Origin: Rs1 sp038900335
Lineage (GTDB): Bacteria; Pseudomonadota; Gammaproteobacteria; Pseudomonadales; Balneatricaceae
Assembly: GCA_038900335.1 (NCBI GenBank)
Contig: JBBMRB010000005.1
Location: 170,717-234,716 of the forward strand
Reading direction: 5' to 3'
DNA length: 64,000 nt
The position numbers were made by a program, and so were the translations under genes. Shown one piece after another: positions 34,024-42,922 of the stretch (within the stretch, counting starts at the first letter, position 1; the number at the start of each line of letters is the position of its first letter). A model generated the notes under the pieces. That model was not told where the DNA came from. It did no database searches and was given only the letters and a program-made list of their open reading frames with translations.

Positions 34024-36117
34024 TTGAAATCAATTAAATCGCGTTATTATCTTGTTTTTTTCTTCTTACTTCTGAGTATTTGTTTAAGTTATTTAAGCTT
34101 CTTTTATGTCCAAGACTGGGGGCGAGCTAAGGCGCAGGCTTACAGTAGTTCCCAGTTACTTAATACAGTGACGGCTGTTCGTGGTGCTATTAATAAGTTC
34201 CATGTGCTGCCGTTTCTTGTGTCTAAACAAACAGATGTACAAGCTTTATTAAAAAATAATAATTTCAAAGATTTAGTTCGCGTAAGAAATTATTTGGAAC
34301 AAACCGCTGTGATATCTGGAGCGGCATCAGTATTGGTGTTGAATAATAAAGGAAAAGTGACGGCGCATAGTAATTGGCGGGAAAAGTCTAAGCCGGCGAT
34401 GGCAAATTACGCTCACAGTCCGTTTTTTGTTGATGCTATAAAAGGAGAAGAAGGCAGTGGTGTCTGGTTTGGCGAAACTAACGGCGTAGGGTTTTATTTT
34501 TCTGCGCCGATATATAGTTCACAAACATTAATTGGTGTTGCTGTTGTACGAATAGATGTCGCTAAAGCACTGGAAAACACGATGACACGTGAAGATTTTT
34601 TCCTTACGAACAGCATGGGAGATTTAGTTTATAGCAATGAAAATACTAACGCTGAGGTGCACACACACTTACCAAGTCATCAGCTGAGTTCCCTTAAGCC
34701 TATTACTTTATTAGATGGTACTCGATTAAATATAAAAAAAATGGGAGGCCACTCCTTTCTTGTGCAACAAGTGCTGCTAGACGATACACTTTGGAGTATT
34801 GGTATAGTGACAACACTAAAAGTGGATAAAAATGCCTATTGGAGCGCACTGGGCGCCTTTAGTTTTTGTGTTTTACTTATTCTATTGCTGATGTATATAC
34901 GAGAGTGGCGAGCAAAAAAACGATCGCAACGCCAAGTCATAGCCGCGCAATTAGAAAGTGAACTGCGTGGGCGACATATCATTAACACCGCGCAATCTGG
35001 TTTAATTACACTAGATGCCAAAGGCTGTATTACTTTTATTAACCCACTTGTTATGCAGCAGTTTGGTATTTCTCTCAATAGTGTTATTAAGCAGCCCTTG
35101 TCAATTTTGTTTGATCAACCGGCTAATTTTACCTCGTTAAATAGAGTATTAGATAGTCTTGAGAAAACACCTAATGCTAGCTTTAGCCCTTTAACAGGCT
35201 ATGAAGTGGTAGCTAAGCGCTCAGATGGATCTTTTTTTCCTGCGATGTTTAGTATTAAACAAATGCGTTCAAACCCTGTAGCAGAGTATTTAGTCACGCT
35301 TGTTGATATTTCTAAGCGCAAAAAATTGGAGCGCAGCCTCAAAGAAGTCAATGAATCACTAGAAGATAAGGTTAAGCGCCGTACTATTGCATTGGAAATG
35401 GCACAAGAAGAGTTATTAAATGCAGAGAAAATGGTGGTATTAGGGCGCATGTCCACTGCTTTAGTTCACGAAATAAGCCAGCCATTGACAGCGTTGCGTA
35501 ATTATTTGGCGATTATTGATAAAGTGAAAGGGCAGCCCGATTTGATGGACCAGCCTTTAAATGCACTTAACCACTTAGTTGATAATATGACAGGCATTAC
35601 TCGCCAATTAAAAATGTTTGCCTATGCCAGATTTGAACCACAAGAACAGCTTGAATTAGTGTCGATTATTGAAGGTGTTTTGCTAATTGCTAATCCTGAG
35701 TTGGTAAAACATGATGTCAGTATTGTACATAATTTATCAGAGCTAAAAGTGTTTGTGCTTGCTGATAAAATTAAACTAGAGCAAGTGTTACATAATTTAT
35801 TGGGCAACGCGATTGATGCAATGGCTAGCCAATCTCAAAAACAGATAAACATAGCTCTGAGCGTTGATCAGATGAGCGTATATCTTGTGATTAGCGATAC
35901 CGGTGGTGGTGTGAATGATGAACAATTAAAACGGATATTTGAGCCTTTTTATACAACGAAAGATATAGGAATGGGCTTGGGGTTAGGATTGTCTATCGTT
36001 AAAAATATTATCGAGGACTTACATGGCAGTATCACTGCTAAGAACACAGATAAAGGTATCGCGTTTACATTAACGCTGCCCTTACTGGTGGCTAAGGATC
36101 AATTAGCAACGCTCTAA
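34024..36117 (+). CDS. DctB-like membrane sensor histidine kinase with PAS domain
   Basis: 697 residues. Helix 1 (about 8-28), a periplasmic double-PAS-like sensor (about 30-270; GVWFGETNGVGFYFSAPIY), helix 2 (about 273-293), a cytoplasmic PAS (about 310-435; HIINTAQSGLITLDAKG), then the kinase: His482 in LVHEISQPLTALRN, N-box NLLGNAIDAM near 591, DTGGGV near 625 and GLGLGLSIV near 651. DctB-type kinases sense C4-dicarboxylates or related organic acids outside the cell. The only start in frame is a TTG with poor ribosome site; no ATG is available upstream before a stop. Partner is the regulator 55 bases downstream. Confidence 0.87.
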   Translation: MKSIKSRYYLVFFFLLLSICLSYLSFFYVQDWGRAKAQAYSSSQLLNTVTAVRGAINKFHVLPFLVSKQTDVQALLKNNNFKDLVRVRNYLEQTAVISGAASVLVLNNKGKVTAHSNWREKSKPAMANYAHSPFFVDAIKGEEGSGVWFGETNGVGFYFSAPIYSSQTLIGVAVVRIDVAKALENTMTREDFFLTNSMGDLVYSNENTNAEVHTHLPSHQLSSLKPITLLDGTRLNIKKMGGHSFLVQQVLLDDTLWSIGIVTTLKVDKNAYWSALGAFSFCVLLILLLMYIREWRAKKRSQRQVIAAQLESELRGRHIINTAQSGLITLDAKGCITFINPLVMQQFGISLNSVIKQPLSILFDQPANFTSLNRVLDSLEKTPNASFSPLTGYEVVAKRSDGSFFPAMFSIKQMRSNPVAEYLVTLVDISKRKKLERSLKEVNESLEDKVKRRTIALEMAQEELLNAEKMVVLGRMSTALVHEISQPLTALRNYLAIIDKVKGQPDLMDQPLNALNHLVDNMTGITRQLKMFAYARFEPQEQLELVSIIEGVLLIANPELVKHDVSIVHNLSELKVFVLADKIKLEQVLHNLLGNAIDAMASQSQKQINIALSVDQMSVYLVISDTGGGVNDEQLKRIFEPFYTTKDIGMGLGLGLSIVKNIIEDLHGSITAKNTDKGIAFTLTLPLLVAKDQLATL

Positions 36118-36172
36118 ATGATCAAATATTAATACATTGCGTATAAAAACAGTAAGAAAAGAGATAGATGAA

Positions 36173-37543
36173 ATGAATGTAATATTAGTCGATGATGAAC
36201 GAACGGTTCGAGAATCTACAGCCCAATGGTTGAGTATTTGTGGTTTTGAAGTGCTAAGTTTTAGTGACCCTTTGCAGGCTCTCGCCGAGTTATCTATTGA
36301 TTTTGACGGGGCAATTGTTAGTGATGTCCTGATGCCACAGCTAGATGGGCTTGAGTTTATGCAACGTGTCCATAACACCAGTAAAGATATCCCTGTTATT
36401 TTGCTTACCGGCCATGGAGACATTGATATGGCTACGCGAGCAATGAAGCTTGGTGCCTACGATTTTATTGAAAAGCCGTACTTGCCGGAGCGATTAAGCG
36501 AGTGTGTGGCCAGGGCTTGTGATAAACATAAGCTATTGCGAGAAAATAATAAATTACGTCACCATTTGGATTCACTACAAGGTATAGAGGCAACCTTGAT
36601 TGGAATGTCTGCACCGATGCAACGTTTAAGGGCACAAATTAGCCGTCTAGCAGCGTTAGATAGCAGTGTCGTTATCTATGGTGAAACAGGTACGGGTAAG
36701 GAGTTAGTTGCACAGTGTCTACATGAGTTTAGCCCGCGCAATCAGTATAATTTCGTGCCAATAAACTGCAGTGCAATTCCTGAGTCATTAATAGAAAGTG
36801 AGCTTTTTGGCCATGAATCAGGGGCTTTTAGTGGCGCGAATCAACGTAGAATAGGTAAGTTTGAGCACGCTGATCAAGGTACTTTATTTCTTGATGAAAT
36901 AGAGACTATGCCTTTATTTGTGCAGGTGAAAATATTAAGAGCCTTACAAGATGAATTGGTAGAGCGTCTAGGCTCTAATAAACAGCACAAAGTGAAATTA
37001 AGAGTGGTTGCTGCATCTAAAGAAATCCTGCGTGATCATACGAACTTCCGCCAAGATTTGTATTATCGACTTAATGTCTCGGAATTACATATCCCACCTT
37101 TAAGGGAGCGCATAGAGGATACTCCGCTGCTGTTTGACCACTATTTTAGAATAGTGACGGCTGATAATAATTTAGCTCCTAGGATTTTATCACCACAAGA
37201 TATTAGTGCGCTGCTACAGTATTCATGGCCTGGAAATGTGAGGGAATTAAAAAACATTGCCGTTCGCTTTGCATTGAACAATGAGCAAAATATTGCCGAT
37301 TTGTTACAGTTACAAAATGCGCAAAGTGGTAATGCACAGAGCCCCTGCGTGATTGAAGAGGAACAAATAAATGCTAATCCCTTAGCTGAGCAAGTCGCAA
37401 GTTTTGAATCACAATTGATTAAAAATGCCCTCGCACGCCATAAAGGGAGTATAAAAATGGTAATGTCCGAGTTAGATTTACCGCGTCGTACCATCAATCA
37501 AAAAATGATTCGCTATGGCATCAATCGTGCAGATTTCTTATAA
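36173..37543 (+). CDS. DctD-like sigma54-dependent response regulator
   Basis: 456 residues from the ATG at 36173, which starts directly on the receiver domain (MNVILVDDERTVRES); an earlier ATG in frame exists. The phospho-acceptor Asp is in GAIVSDVLMPQLDG. The AAA+ domain has Walker A GETGTGKE, Walker B TLFLDEIE and the sigma54-contact loop GAFSGA instead of the canonical GAFTGA. The C-terminal Fis-type HTH is GSIKMVMSELDLPRRTINQK. It would activate the sigma54-type promoter at 37906 driving the TRAP genes. Ser for Thr in the contact loop is uncommon. Confidence 0.9.
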   Translation: MNVILVDDERTVRESTAQWLSICGFEVLSFSDPLQALAELSIDFDGAIVSDVLMPQLDGLEFMQRVHNTSKDIPVILLTGHGDIDMATRAMKLGAYDFIEKPYLPERLSECVARACDKHKLLRENNKLRHHLDSLQGIEATLIGMSAPMQRLRAQISRLAALDSSVVIYGETGTGKELVAQCLHEFSPRNQYNFVPINCSAIPESLIESELFGHESGAFSGANQRRIGKFEHADQGTLFLDEIETMPLFVQVKILRALQDELVERLGSNKQHKVKLRVVAASKEILRDHTNFRQDLYYRLNVSELHIPPLRERIEDTPLLFDHYFRIVTADNNLAPRILSPQDISALLQYSWPGNVRELKNIAVRFALNNEQNIADLLQLQNAQSGNAQSPCVIEEEQINANPLAEQVASFESQLIKNALARHKGSIKMVMSELDLPRRTINQKMIRYGINRADFL

Positions 37544-37785
37544 AGCCAGCAATAGCGGCGATTAACAGCAAAAAGCTTAAATAAAACAGCAAGCGAAGCG
37601 CGCCCAAAATATTACTCTGCGAGTAACACGGGAGTTGCGCTTATTAACTAGACATTGACTCATAAAAACTCACGCTAGGGTTTTCAAAATGTTCTGAGCG
37701 CTTGATTAATACTTTGTTTTTCTGTAACTGTGACGTATTAAGGCACTTTACAATTATTCGCATGCCTCTAAATATCTAACAATAA

Positions 37786-37810
37786 AGGTCCAATAAGCAA
37801 TAATTGGCCT
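37786..37810. promoter_or_regulatory. candidate upstream activator site for the DctD-like regulator
   Basis: AGGTCCAAT and ATTGGCCT form an imperfect dyad (CCAAT/ATTGG with 8 bases between) about 100 bases upstream of the -24 element, the usual distance for a sigma54 enhancer-binding protein. Confidence 0.4.
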
Positions 37811-37905
37811 ATTTTGATCTTGGAGTAGGTAATAAATAGCTTATTGACCGTGTTTTTTTTTCCACTTTAGACTTAAAATGCTACATAAACAACAAGTTAA
37901 AGTAG

Positions 37906-37922
37906 TTGGCCTTTTTTTTGCT
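37906..37922 (+). promoter_or_regulatory. sigma54 (-24/-12) promoter
   Basis: TTGGCC, eight T residues, then GCT: the GG (37908-37909) and GC (37920-37921) have exactly 10 bases between them, as in the TGGCAC-N5-TTGC consensus, and the T-rich spacer supplies the TT before GC. It is 40 bases before the TAXI start codon and downstream of a sigma54 activator gene. Confidence 0.7.
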
Positions 37923-37961
37923 ATTATTAAAACAAAATAATCAAAAAAAAGGTAAAACAGA

Positions 37962-38990
37962 ATGTTTAATACTTCTTCAAAAATTAAAACGCTAAGTGTT
38001 GCAGTCGCTGCAAGTGTCGTATTGAGTGCCGCTGGTTTAGTACAAGCAGAAGAAAAGCGCTCATATATTCTTTCTACTGCTTCAACAGGTGGGACTTATT
38101 ATCCTGTCGGGGTGGCACTGGCTACATTGGCTAAAATTAAATTAGAGCCAAAACACCAAATATCCATATCAGCGATTAACTCAGCCGGTTCCGGTGAAAA
38201 CATCAAATTACTTCGCGAGAATGAAGCGCAATTTGCCATCCTGCAAGGGTTATATGGCGCTTGGGCATGGGCTGGAGAAGGCGAGTTTAAAAAGACGGGG
38301 CCACAGCAGCAATTGCGCTCAGTCTCTATGTTATGGCAAAACGTTGAGCAGTTTGTGATTAAAACTAAATACGCTCAAACTGGCACTATTGCAGACATGA
38401 GTAATTTACAAGCAAAAAAATTCTCTATCGGCAAAAAGAACTCGGGTACTGAGGGTTCTGGAAGAACCATTCTAGGTAACCTTGACATACCAGCGGATAA
38501 TTTGGATCTGGCTTATATGGGTTATGGCCCCTCTGCGGATGCGTTACAAAATGGAACAGTAGAAGGTATGAATATACCATCAGGCGTACCGACTTCAGCA
38601 GTTACTCGCGCATTTGCTTCTCAAGGTGCGGATGTTAGTATTTTGAATTTTACGGTAGAGCAAATAGAAAAAGCGAACGGCGGTTATAAACTTTGGACAC
38701 CATTTACGATTGCAGCTAATACCTACCCAGGACAAACGAAAGATGTGAACACTGTCGCCCAGCCTAACTTTTTAGCGGTGCGCGATGATGTATCTGAAGA
38801 AGACGTTTATCTTTTAACTAAAACTATTTATGAGAACTTAGCTTTCTTAAACGGTATTCACAAAGCAACCAAAGCGATGTCAGTAGAGAAAGCGATTGCA
38901 GGTTTGCCAGTACCTTTACATCCAGGTGCTGCACGCTATTACCAAGAAATAGGTGTCGATATACCTGCTCACTTATTAGAGACTAATTAA
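37962..38990 (+). CDS. TAXI-type TRAP transporter solute-binding protein
   Basis: 342 residues with a signal peptide (about 1-29, AASVVLSAAGLVQAEEKR). TAXI family motifs: STASTGGTYYPVGVALATLA, NSAGSGENIKLLRENEAQFA, QGLYGAWAW, KKNSGTEGSGRTI and DALQNGTVEGMNIPSG. It captures an organic acid (2-oxoglutarate, glutamate or similar in known TAXI systems) in the periplasm for the permease at 39233. AAGGT precedes the ATG. The sigma54-type promoter just upstream and the DctBD-like pair suggest substrate-induced expression. Confidence 0.92.
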   Translation: MFNTSSKIKTLSVAVAASVVLSAAGLVQAEEKRSYILSTASTGGTYYPVGVALATLAKIKLEPKHQISISAINSAGSGENIKLLRENEAQFAILQGLYGAWAWAGEGEFKKTGPQQQLRSVSMLWQNVEQFVIKTKYAQTGTIADMSNLQAKKFSIGKKNSGTEGSGRTILGNLDIPADNLDLAYMGYGPSADALQNGTVEGMNIPSGVPTSAVTRAFASQGADVSILNFTVEQIEKANGGYKLWTPFTIAANTYPGQTKDVNTVAQPNFLAVRDDVSEEDVYLLTKTIYENLAFLNGIHKATKAMSVEKAIAGLPVPLHPGAARYYQEIGVDIPAHLLETN

Positions 38991-39232
38991 GCTTTAATTA
39001 TCAGGCGTTAAGCTACTTAACGCCTAATAGAGATGCATTAGATAGATTAACTCCCAAGGTAATCGAGAGTCAATCAAAGCTAGTATGGCATCTCTTACTG
39101 CAATTCCCTTTGTAGTTACACAGCAATTACACATTCACTGTTTCACAGCATAGAGGCTTCTTGCGAGAGGCTATACTATGTGTAATTTTACTATCACCTA
39201 CACTTCATATTAAATTGAACGAAGGTAATTTT

Positions 39233-41368
39233 ATGTCCACTGCACAAGTTAGCCAATCTACGGCCGATAAAAAAGAGCTAGATAAAGCACTGAAAAGTAT
39301 GCAATTAACCCAGCGGTCTGAAAATAGTATCGCCGGAAAACTAGTATACTGGGTTGGCGTAGTATTCGCCTTAGCGCACATATACTTCAACACATTAGGC
39401 ACCTGGCCTGAACTTTACGTCTCTGCCATTCACTTTGGTGGCTTTGCGCTGATTTGTGCACTCATGTATCCGGCAGCGAAAGGGCGTCTAGTTGATTCCA
39501 AGTTGTTGTTGATTTTCGATATACTCATCGGACTTGCGGCCATTGCCTGCGCATTGTATTTAATTTCTTTCGAAGATGCGCTCTATGATCGAGGTGTTAA
39601 GTTCATTACAACGGATTGGCTTTTTGCTTTCTTAGCGATCGCTATCGTGCTTGAGTTAGTCAGAAGAACGACTGGCTGGTTTATTCCCTGCATGATTATT
39701 ATCGCACTTACCTACGTTTTTTGGTGGGGGCCTTATATTGATGGCATGTTTGGCTTTGCCGGTCTCTCGCTAGAGACAGTTATGTTTCGCTCTTTCTTCT
39801 CTTCTGAGGGAATGTTTGGCGCTATCGCTAGGATATCTTGGACATTTGTGTTCATGTTTATTCTGTTTGGAGCTTTTCTAGTCAAATCAGGGGCAGGTGA
39901 CTTTATCATCGAGCTAGCTCGATGTGCAGCGGGACGCTTTATCGGTGGGCCCGGGTTTGTTGCAGTCTTAGGTTCTGGATTAATGGGCTCTGTTTCAGGT
40001 TCTTCTGTCGCTAACACCGTATCGACAGGTGTTATTACTATTCCATTAATGAGAAAAGCGGGCTTCCCGGCAAAATTTGCCGCCGCTGTTGAGGCCGCAG
40101 CTTCTACTGGAGGTCAGTTAATGCCTCCTGTCATGGGGGCGGGCGCATTTATTATGGCGTCTTACACGCAGATTTCTTATGTAGATATTATTTCTATTGC
40201 AGCGCTACCTGCATTGCTTTATTTCTTATCGGTTGGTTTTTATGTCAGGGTAGAAGCGCAGCGTAGCCACGCACAAGCAGTAGAAACTCAAGGCAAGCCG
40301 ATTGGCGAAGTATTCAAAGAAGGTTGGCATTTTATCTTACCGCTAGCGGTATTAGTTAGTTTATTGGTCTATGGCTTTACGCCGACCTATGCCGCAGGTA
40401 TTTCTATTGTCGCGGTTATCGTATCGTCTTGGTTATCTAAAACGCCGATGGGAGTGAAAGAAATAGTAGATGCCCTTGCACAAGGCTCAAAAAATATGGC
40501 GAGCACCGCTATATTATTGATTGCCATTGGTATCGTCGTTAACGTCGTAGCGATGACAGGTATCGGCAATACCTTTTCATTAATGGTGACTGAGTGGGCA
40601 GATGGTAGCTTATTAATCACCTTGCTATTAGTTGCTTTTGCATCGTTGATACTCGGTATGGGGCTGCCAGTAACGGCCGCTTACATCGTGTTAGCAACAC
40701 TATCAGCACCAGCACTGTATAATTTAATAGCAGAAACAAAATTAATAGAGCTGATGGTCGCAGGTGGTTTACCAGAGGCTGCCCGTAGTATCTTCTTGCT
40801 AATTGATCCAGAAAAAATACCTTTACTGAGTGCGCCAATGTCGATGTTGGATGCCCAAATGCTATTGAGCCTAGTTCCCGATGACTTTAAAGGTCAGCTA
40901 CTAGAGCAAGCGTTGGATCCAAAAGTACTTGCAATGATTCTATTGTCTGCGCATATGATTATCTTTTGGTTATCTCAAGACTCAAACGTCACCCCTCCGG
41001 TCTGTCTAACTGCTTTTGCCGCCGCGGCGATCGCAAAGACGCCTCCAATGGCTACAGGCTTTAGCGCATGGAAAGTCGCTAAAGGGCTATATATAGTGCC
41101 TTTGATTTTTGCCTACACAAACTTTATTGGTGGTAGCACAGTAGAAGTACTTCAAATTTTCTTCTTTACTATGTTTGGCTTGTACGCGTTTGTAGGTTTG
41201 ATGGAAGGGTACTTAGAGGGTCCATTGAATATATTAGAGCGTATGTCCAGCGGCTTGTTGATGCTTGCTCTACTTTGGCCGCACCCGTTTTGGTGGTTAA
41301 AAATAATTGCGGTAGTACTATTTGTTCTGTTATTTATGCACAGTAAGCAAAAGAAAAAGACAGTATAA
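39233..41368 (+). CDS. fused TRAP transporter permease (small plus large subunit)
   Basis: 711 residues from the ATG at 39233, chosen because GAAGGTAA precedes it; an earlier in-frame ATG lacks a site. About four N-terminal helices (DctQ-like part, to about 190) continue into the large DctM-like part with 12 or more helices. Family motifs: GSGLMGSVSGSSVANTVSTG, AAASTGGQLMPPVMGAGAF and the second repeat MGLPVTAAYIVLA. Uses the sodium gradient to import the substrate delivered by the TAXI protein. Confidence 0.92.
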   Translation: MSTAQVSQSTADKKELDKALKSMQLTQRSENSIAGKLVYWVGVVFALAHIYFNTLGTWPELYVSAIHFGGFALICALMYPAAKGRLVDSKLLLIFDILIGLAAIACALYLISFEDALYDRGVKFITTDWLFAFLAIAIVLELVRRTTGWFIPCMIIIALTYVFWWGPYIDGMFGFAGLSLETVMFRSFFSSEGMFGAIARISWTFVFMFILFGAFLVKSGAGDFIIELARCAAGRFIGGPGFVAVLGSGLMGSVSGSSVANTVSTGVITIPLMRKAGFPAKFAAAVEAAASTGGQLMPPVMGAGAFIMASYTQISYVDIISIAALPALLYFLSVGFYVRVEAQRSHAQAVETQGKPIGEVFKEGWHFILPLAVLVSLLVYGFTPTYAAGISIVAVIVSSWLSKTPMGVKEIVDALAQGSKNMASTAILLIAIGIVVNVVAMTGIGNTFSLMVTEWADGSLLITLLLVAFASLILGMGLPVTAAYIVLATLSAPALYNLIAETKLIELMVAGGLPEAARSIFLLIDPEKIPLLSAPMSMLDAQMLLSLVPDDFKGQLLEQALDPKVLAMILLSAHMIIFWLSQDSNVTPPVCLTAFAAAAIAKTPPMATGFSAWKVAKGLYIVPLIFAYTNFIGGSTVEVLQIFFFTMFGLYAFVGLMEGYLEGPLNILERMSSGLLMLALLWPHPFWWLKIIAVVLFVLLFMHSKQKKKTV

Positions 41369-41379
41369 ATATCTGATAT

Positions 41380-41405
41380 GGTAACGGTTATTTAAAACCG
41401 TTGCC
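41380..41405 (+). terminator. hairpin after the TRAP permease
   Basis: GGTAACGGTT (41380-41389) pairs with AACCGTTGCC (41396-41405) with one G-U, loop of six bases. No T-run follows, but it is the first structure after the stop codon. Confidence 0.55.
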
Positions 41406-42158
41406 ATAATAGTAAACACACAGAGCAACGCTGTTCAGGTTTGGCTATATACATAGCTGCTGAGCCTGAACAGTACTGATAAGAGTGTATAGCTTTATCA
41501 GAACCTTCCCCTTATTGATGATGCACGCTAGTGTTCAATCATCTATGTCATGTCAGTAAAATCTACTAAAAAAGAATCAGATATCACAAGTGCATGCTAT
41601 TTTAAGAAGCGAGTTGATAGTGAGTAATAAATACCTTGTCGGTCGCGAGCAGGTCAGTCGTAAGTAGCTCAAGCGCGGCAATCGGCAATCTTCAGTTGGC
41701 AGTATGCATGCTCATATATTTTTAATTATCAATTCAAGTGCTCAGACTTTAGATCATCTGCAAATAAGAGAATGATACTAGTGTTAGATACCGCTTATTT
41801 ACAAAGTACTAGGTGTATGGGCCGCTAGTAAAATGAAAAAAGACACGCCAGATGTTTGGCGCTGGTATTTTCTGTGAATAATAAATGCTCTTTTATCAGC
41901 GTAAGCTCATTGGCTGAATGATGTAGTGCAAGCTTTAAAGCGTAGAGCCTAGTAGGGGAAATCGATGCCTTATAAGAGCCGCTGTATTTATCTACAGATG
42001 CATGCATAGTCCATGAATTATAAGCGATTGAATAGAGCAGGTCGAAGTAATTGGGTTTGAAGCTGCGACCCTTTGGTGATCAGACAGTAGCGTTATACCT
42101 TGATGTATCAACTGATTAAATCACAGCCCTGTAATAGCAAAACAAGTTTTGGTCAGTA
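41406..42158. other. long intergenic region with a structured element
   Basis: About 750 bases with no convincing ORF. CTGTTCAGG (41431-41439) is the exact inverted repeat of CCTGAACAG (41465-41473), with GCTAT/ATAGC (41444-41448/41453-41457) nested inside, a stable stem of small-RNA or terminator size. Bases 42040-42110 on the minus strand have a weak tRNA-like look, discussed as a finding. Nothing else recognised. Confidence 0.5.
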
Positions 42159-42521
42159 TTAAAACGGTTTCTTTAAGGATTGCAGTAGCTGTTCAAGCTC
42201 GCTTATAGTCTGCCTAACGACTTGTTTATAGCGGTCACTATCGTGTGAGCCTTTATCACCATTGAGCCATTGTTTAGCGCCACTGATGGTGTAGCCCTGT
42301 TCGTGCAAGAGGCTGCGCACTTGGCGAATAACAATAATATCTTGTTGTTGGTAATAGCGACGGTTACTGCGTTTTACTGGGCTAATTTGTGAGAACTCTT
42401 GTTCCCAATAGCGCAATACATGGGTTTTAACTTCGCAAAGTTTCGCTACTTCACCAATGGTGAAGTAGCGCTTTGGAGGTATGCCAGGCAGTTCTTGGGG
42501 GTTAAGAACGGTTTGCTGCAT
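42159..42521 (-). CDS. MerR-family regulator adjoining ihfA
   Basis: 120 residues. Winged HTH KRYFTIGEVAKLCEVKTHVLRYWEQEF (17-43) and SNRRYYQQQDIIVIRQVRSLL, then a coiled-coil helix; no Cys-rich metal loop, so it is not a metal sensor. This short MerR-like protein next to ihfA is a conserved arrangement in pseudomonad-type gammaproteobacteria. It overlaps the end of ihfA by 20 bases and is probably co-transcribed. Target unknown. Confidence 0.85.
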   Translation of the reverse strand: MQQTVLNPQELPGIPPKRYFTIGEVAKLCEVKTHVLRYWEQEFSQISPVKRSNRRYYQQQDIIVIRQVRSLLHEQGYTISGAKQWLNGDKGSHDSDRYKQVVRQTISELEQLLQSLKKPF

Positions 42522-42804
42522 AACTATCTACGCGGTCCTTTAGTTTCTGGCCGGGTCTAAAAGTCACTACACGTCGTGCTGATATAGGAACTTCTTCACC
42601 TGTTTTAGGGTTGCGACCAGGGCGTTGGCTTTTATCGCGCAAGTCAAAATTACCAAAACCTGATAACTTTACTTGTTCGTTGTTAGCTAAACTCTTACGT
42701 ATCTCGTTGAAAAAACTTTCAACTATATCTTTTGCTTCACGTTTGTTTAAACCTAATTCTTCATTAAGACGCTCAGCCATGTCTGCTTTTGTCAAAGAAC
42801 TCAT
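42502..42804 (-). CDS. ihfA: integration host factor subunit alpha
   Basis: 100 residues. DNABII fold with LTKADMAERLNEELGLNKREAKDIVESFF and the DNA-intercalating beta arm GRNPKTGEEVPISARRVVTFRPG. Bends DNA as a heterodimer with IhfB, which is not in this window. It would also assist the sigma54-type promoter at 37906. AGAGGAAA precedes the ATG. Follows pheT as in many gammaproteobacteria. Confidence 0.96.
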   Translation of the reverse strand: MSSLTKADMAERLNEELGLNKREAKDIVESFFNEIRKSLANNEQVKLSGFGNFDLRDKSQRPGRNPKTGEEVPISARRVVTFRPGQKLKDRVDSYAANRS

Positions 42805-42872
42805 AAAGTTTCCTCTAATCTATTAATTGCGACTTCCAATAATGGGTCAATCCTTGTTACCGGTATTGGGCC

Positions 42873-42899
42873 CTTTTAGGGTAGTGTTTACCCTAAAAG
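42873..42899. terminator. hairpin between pheT and ihfA
   Basis: CTTTTAGGGTA and TACCCTAAAAG form a perfect 11-bp stem with a 5-base loop. On the minus strand no T-run follows, so it may be a processing or partial termination site separating ihfA from pheST. Confidence 0.5.
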
Positions 42900-42922
42900 T
42901 TGCGATAGATCTAATCTAGCTT

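Larger units (their letters stand above)
37544..37961. other. regulatory intergenic region of the TRAP operon
   Basis: About 420 bases without a gene. A small hairpin TTACTC-TGC-GAGTAA (37612-37626) follows the regulator gene. Further on lie an imperfect dyad (37786-37810) and the sigma54-type promoter (37906-37922), both listed separately. Confidence 0.6.

Noticed and set aside
41825..42007. 60-codon ORF on the minus strand in the long intergenic region
   Set aside because: No ribosome site or domain; composition looks like non-coding DNA.
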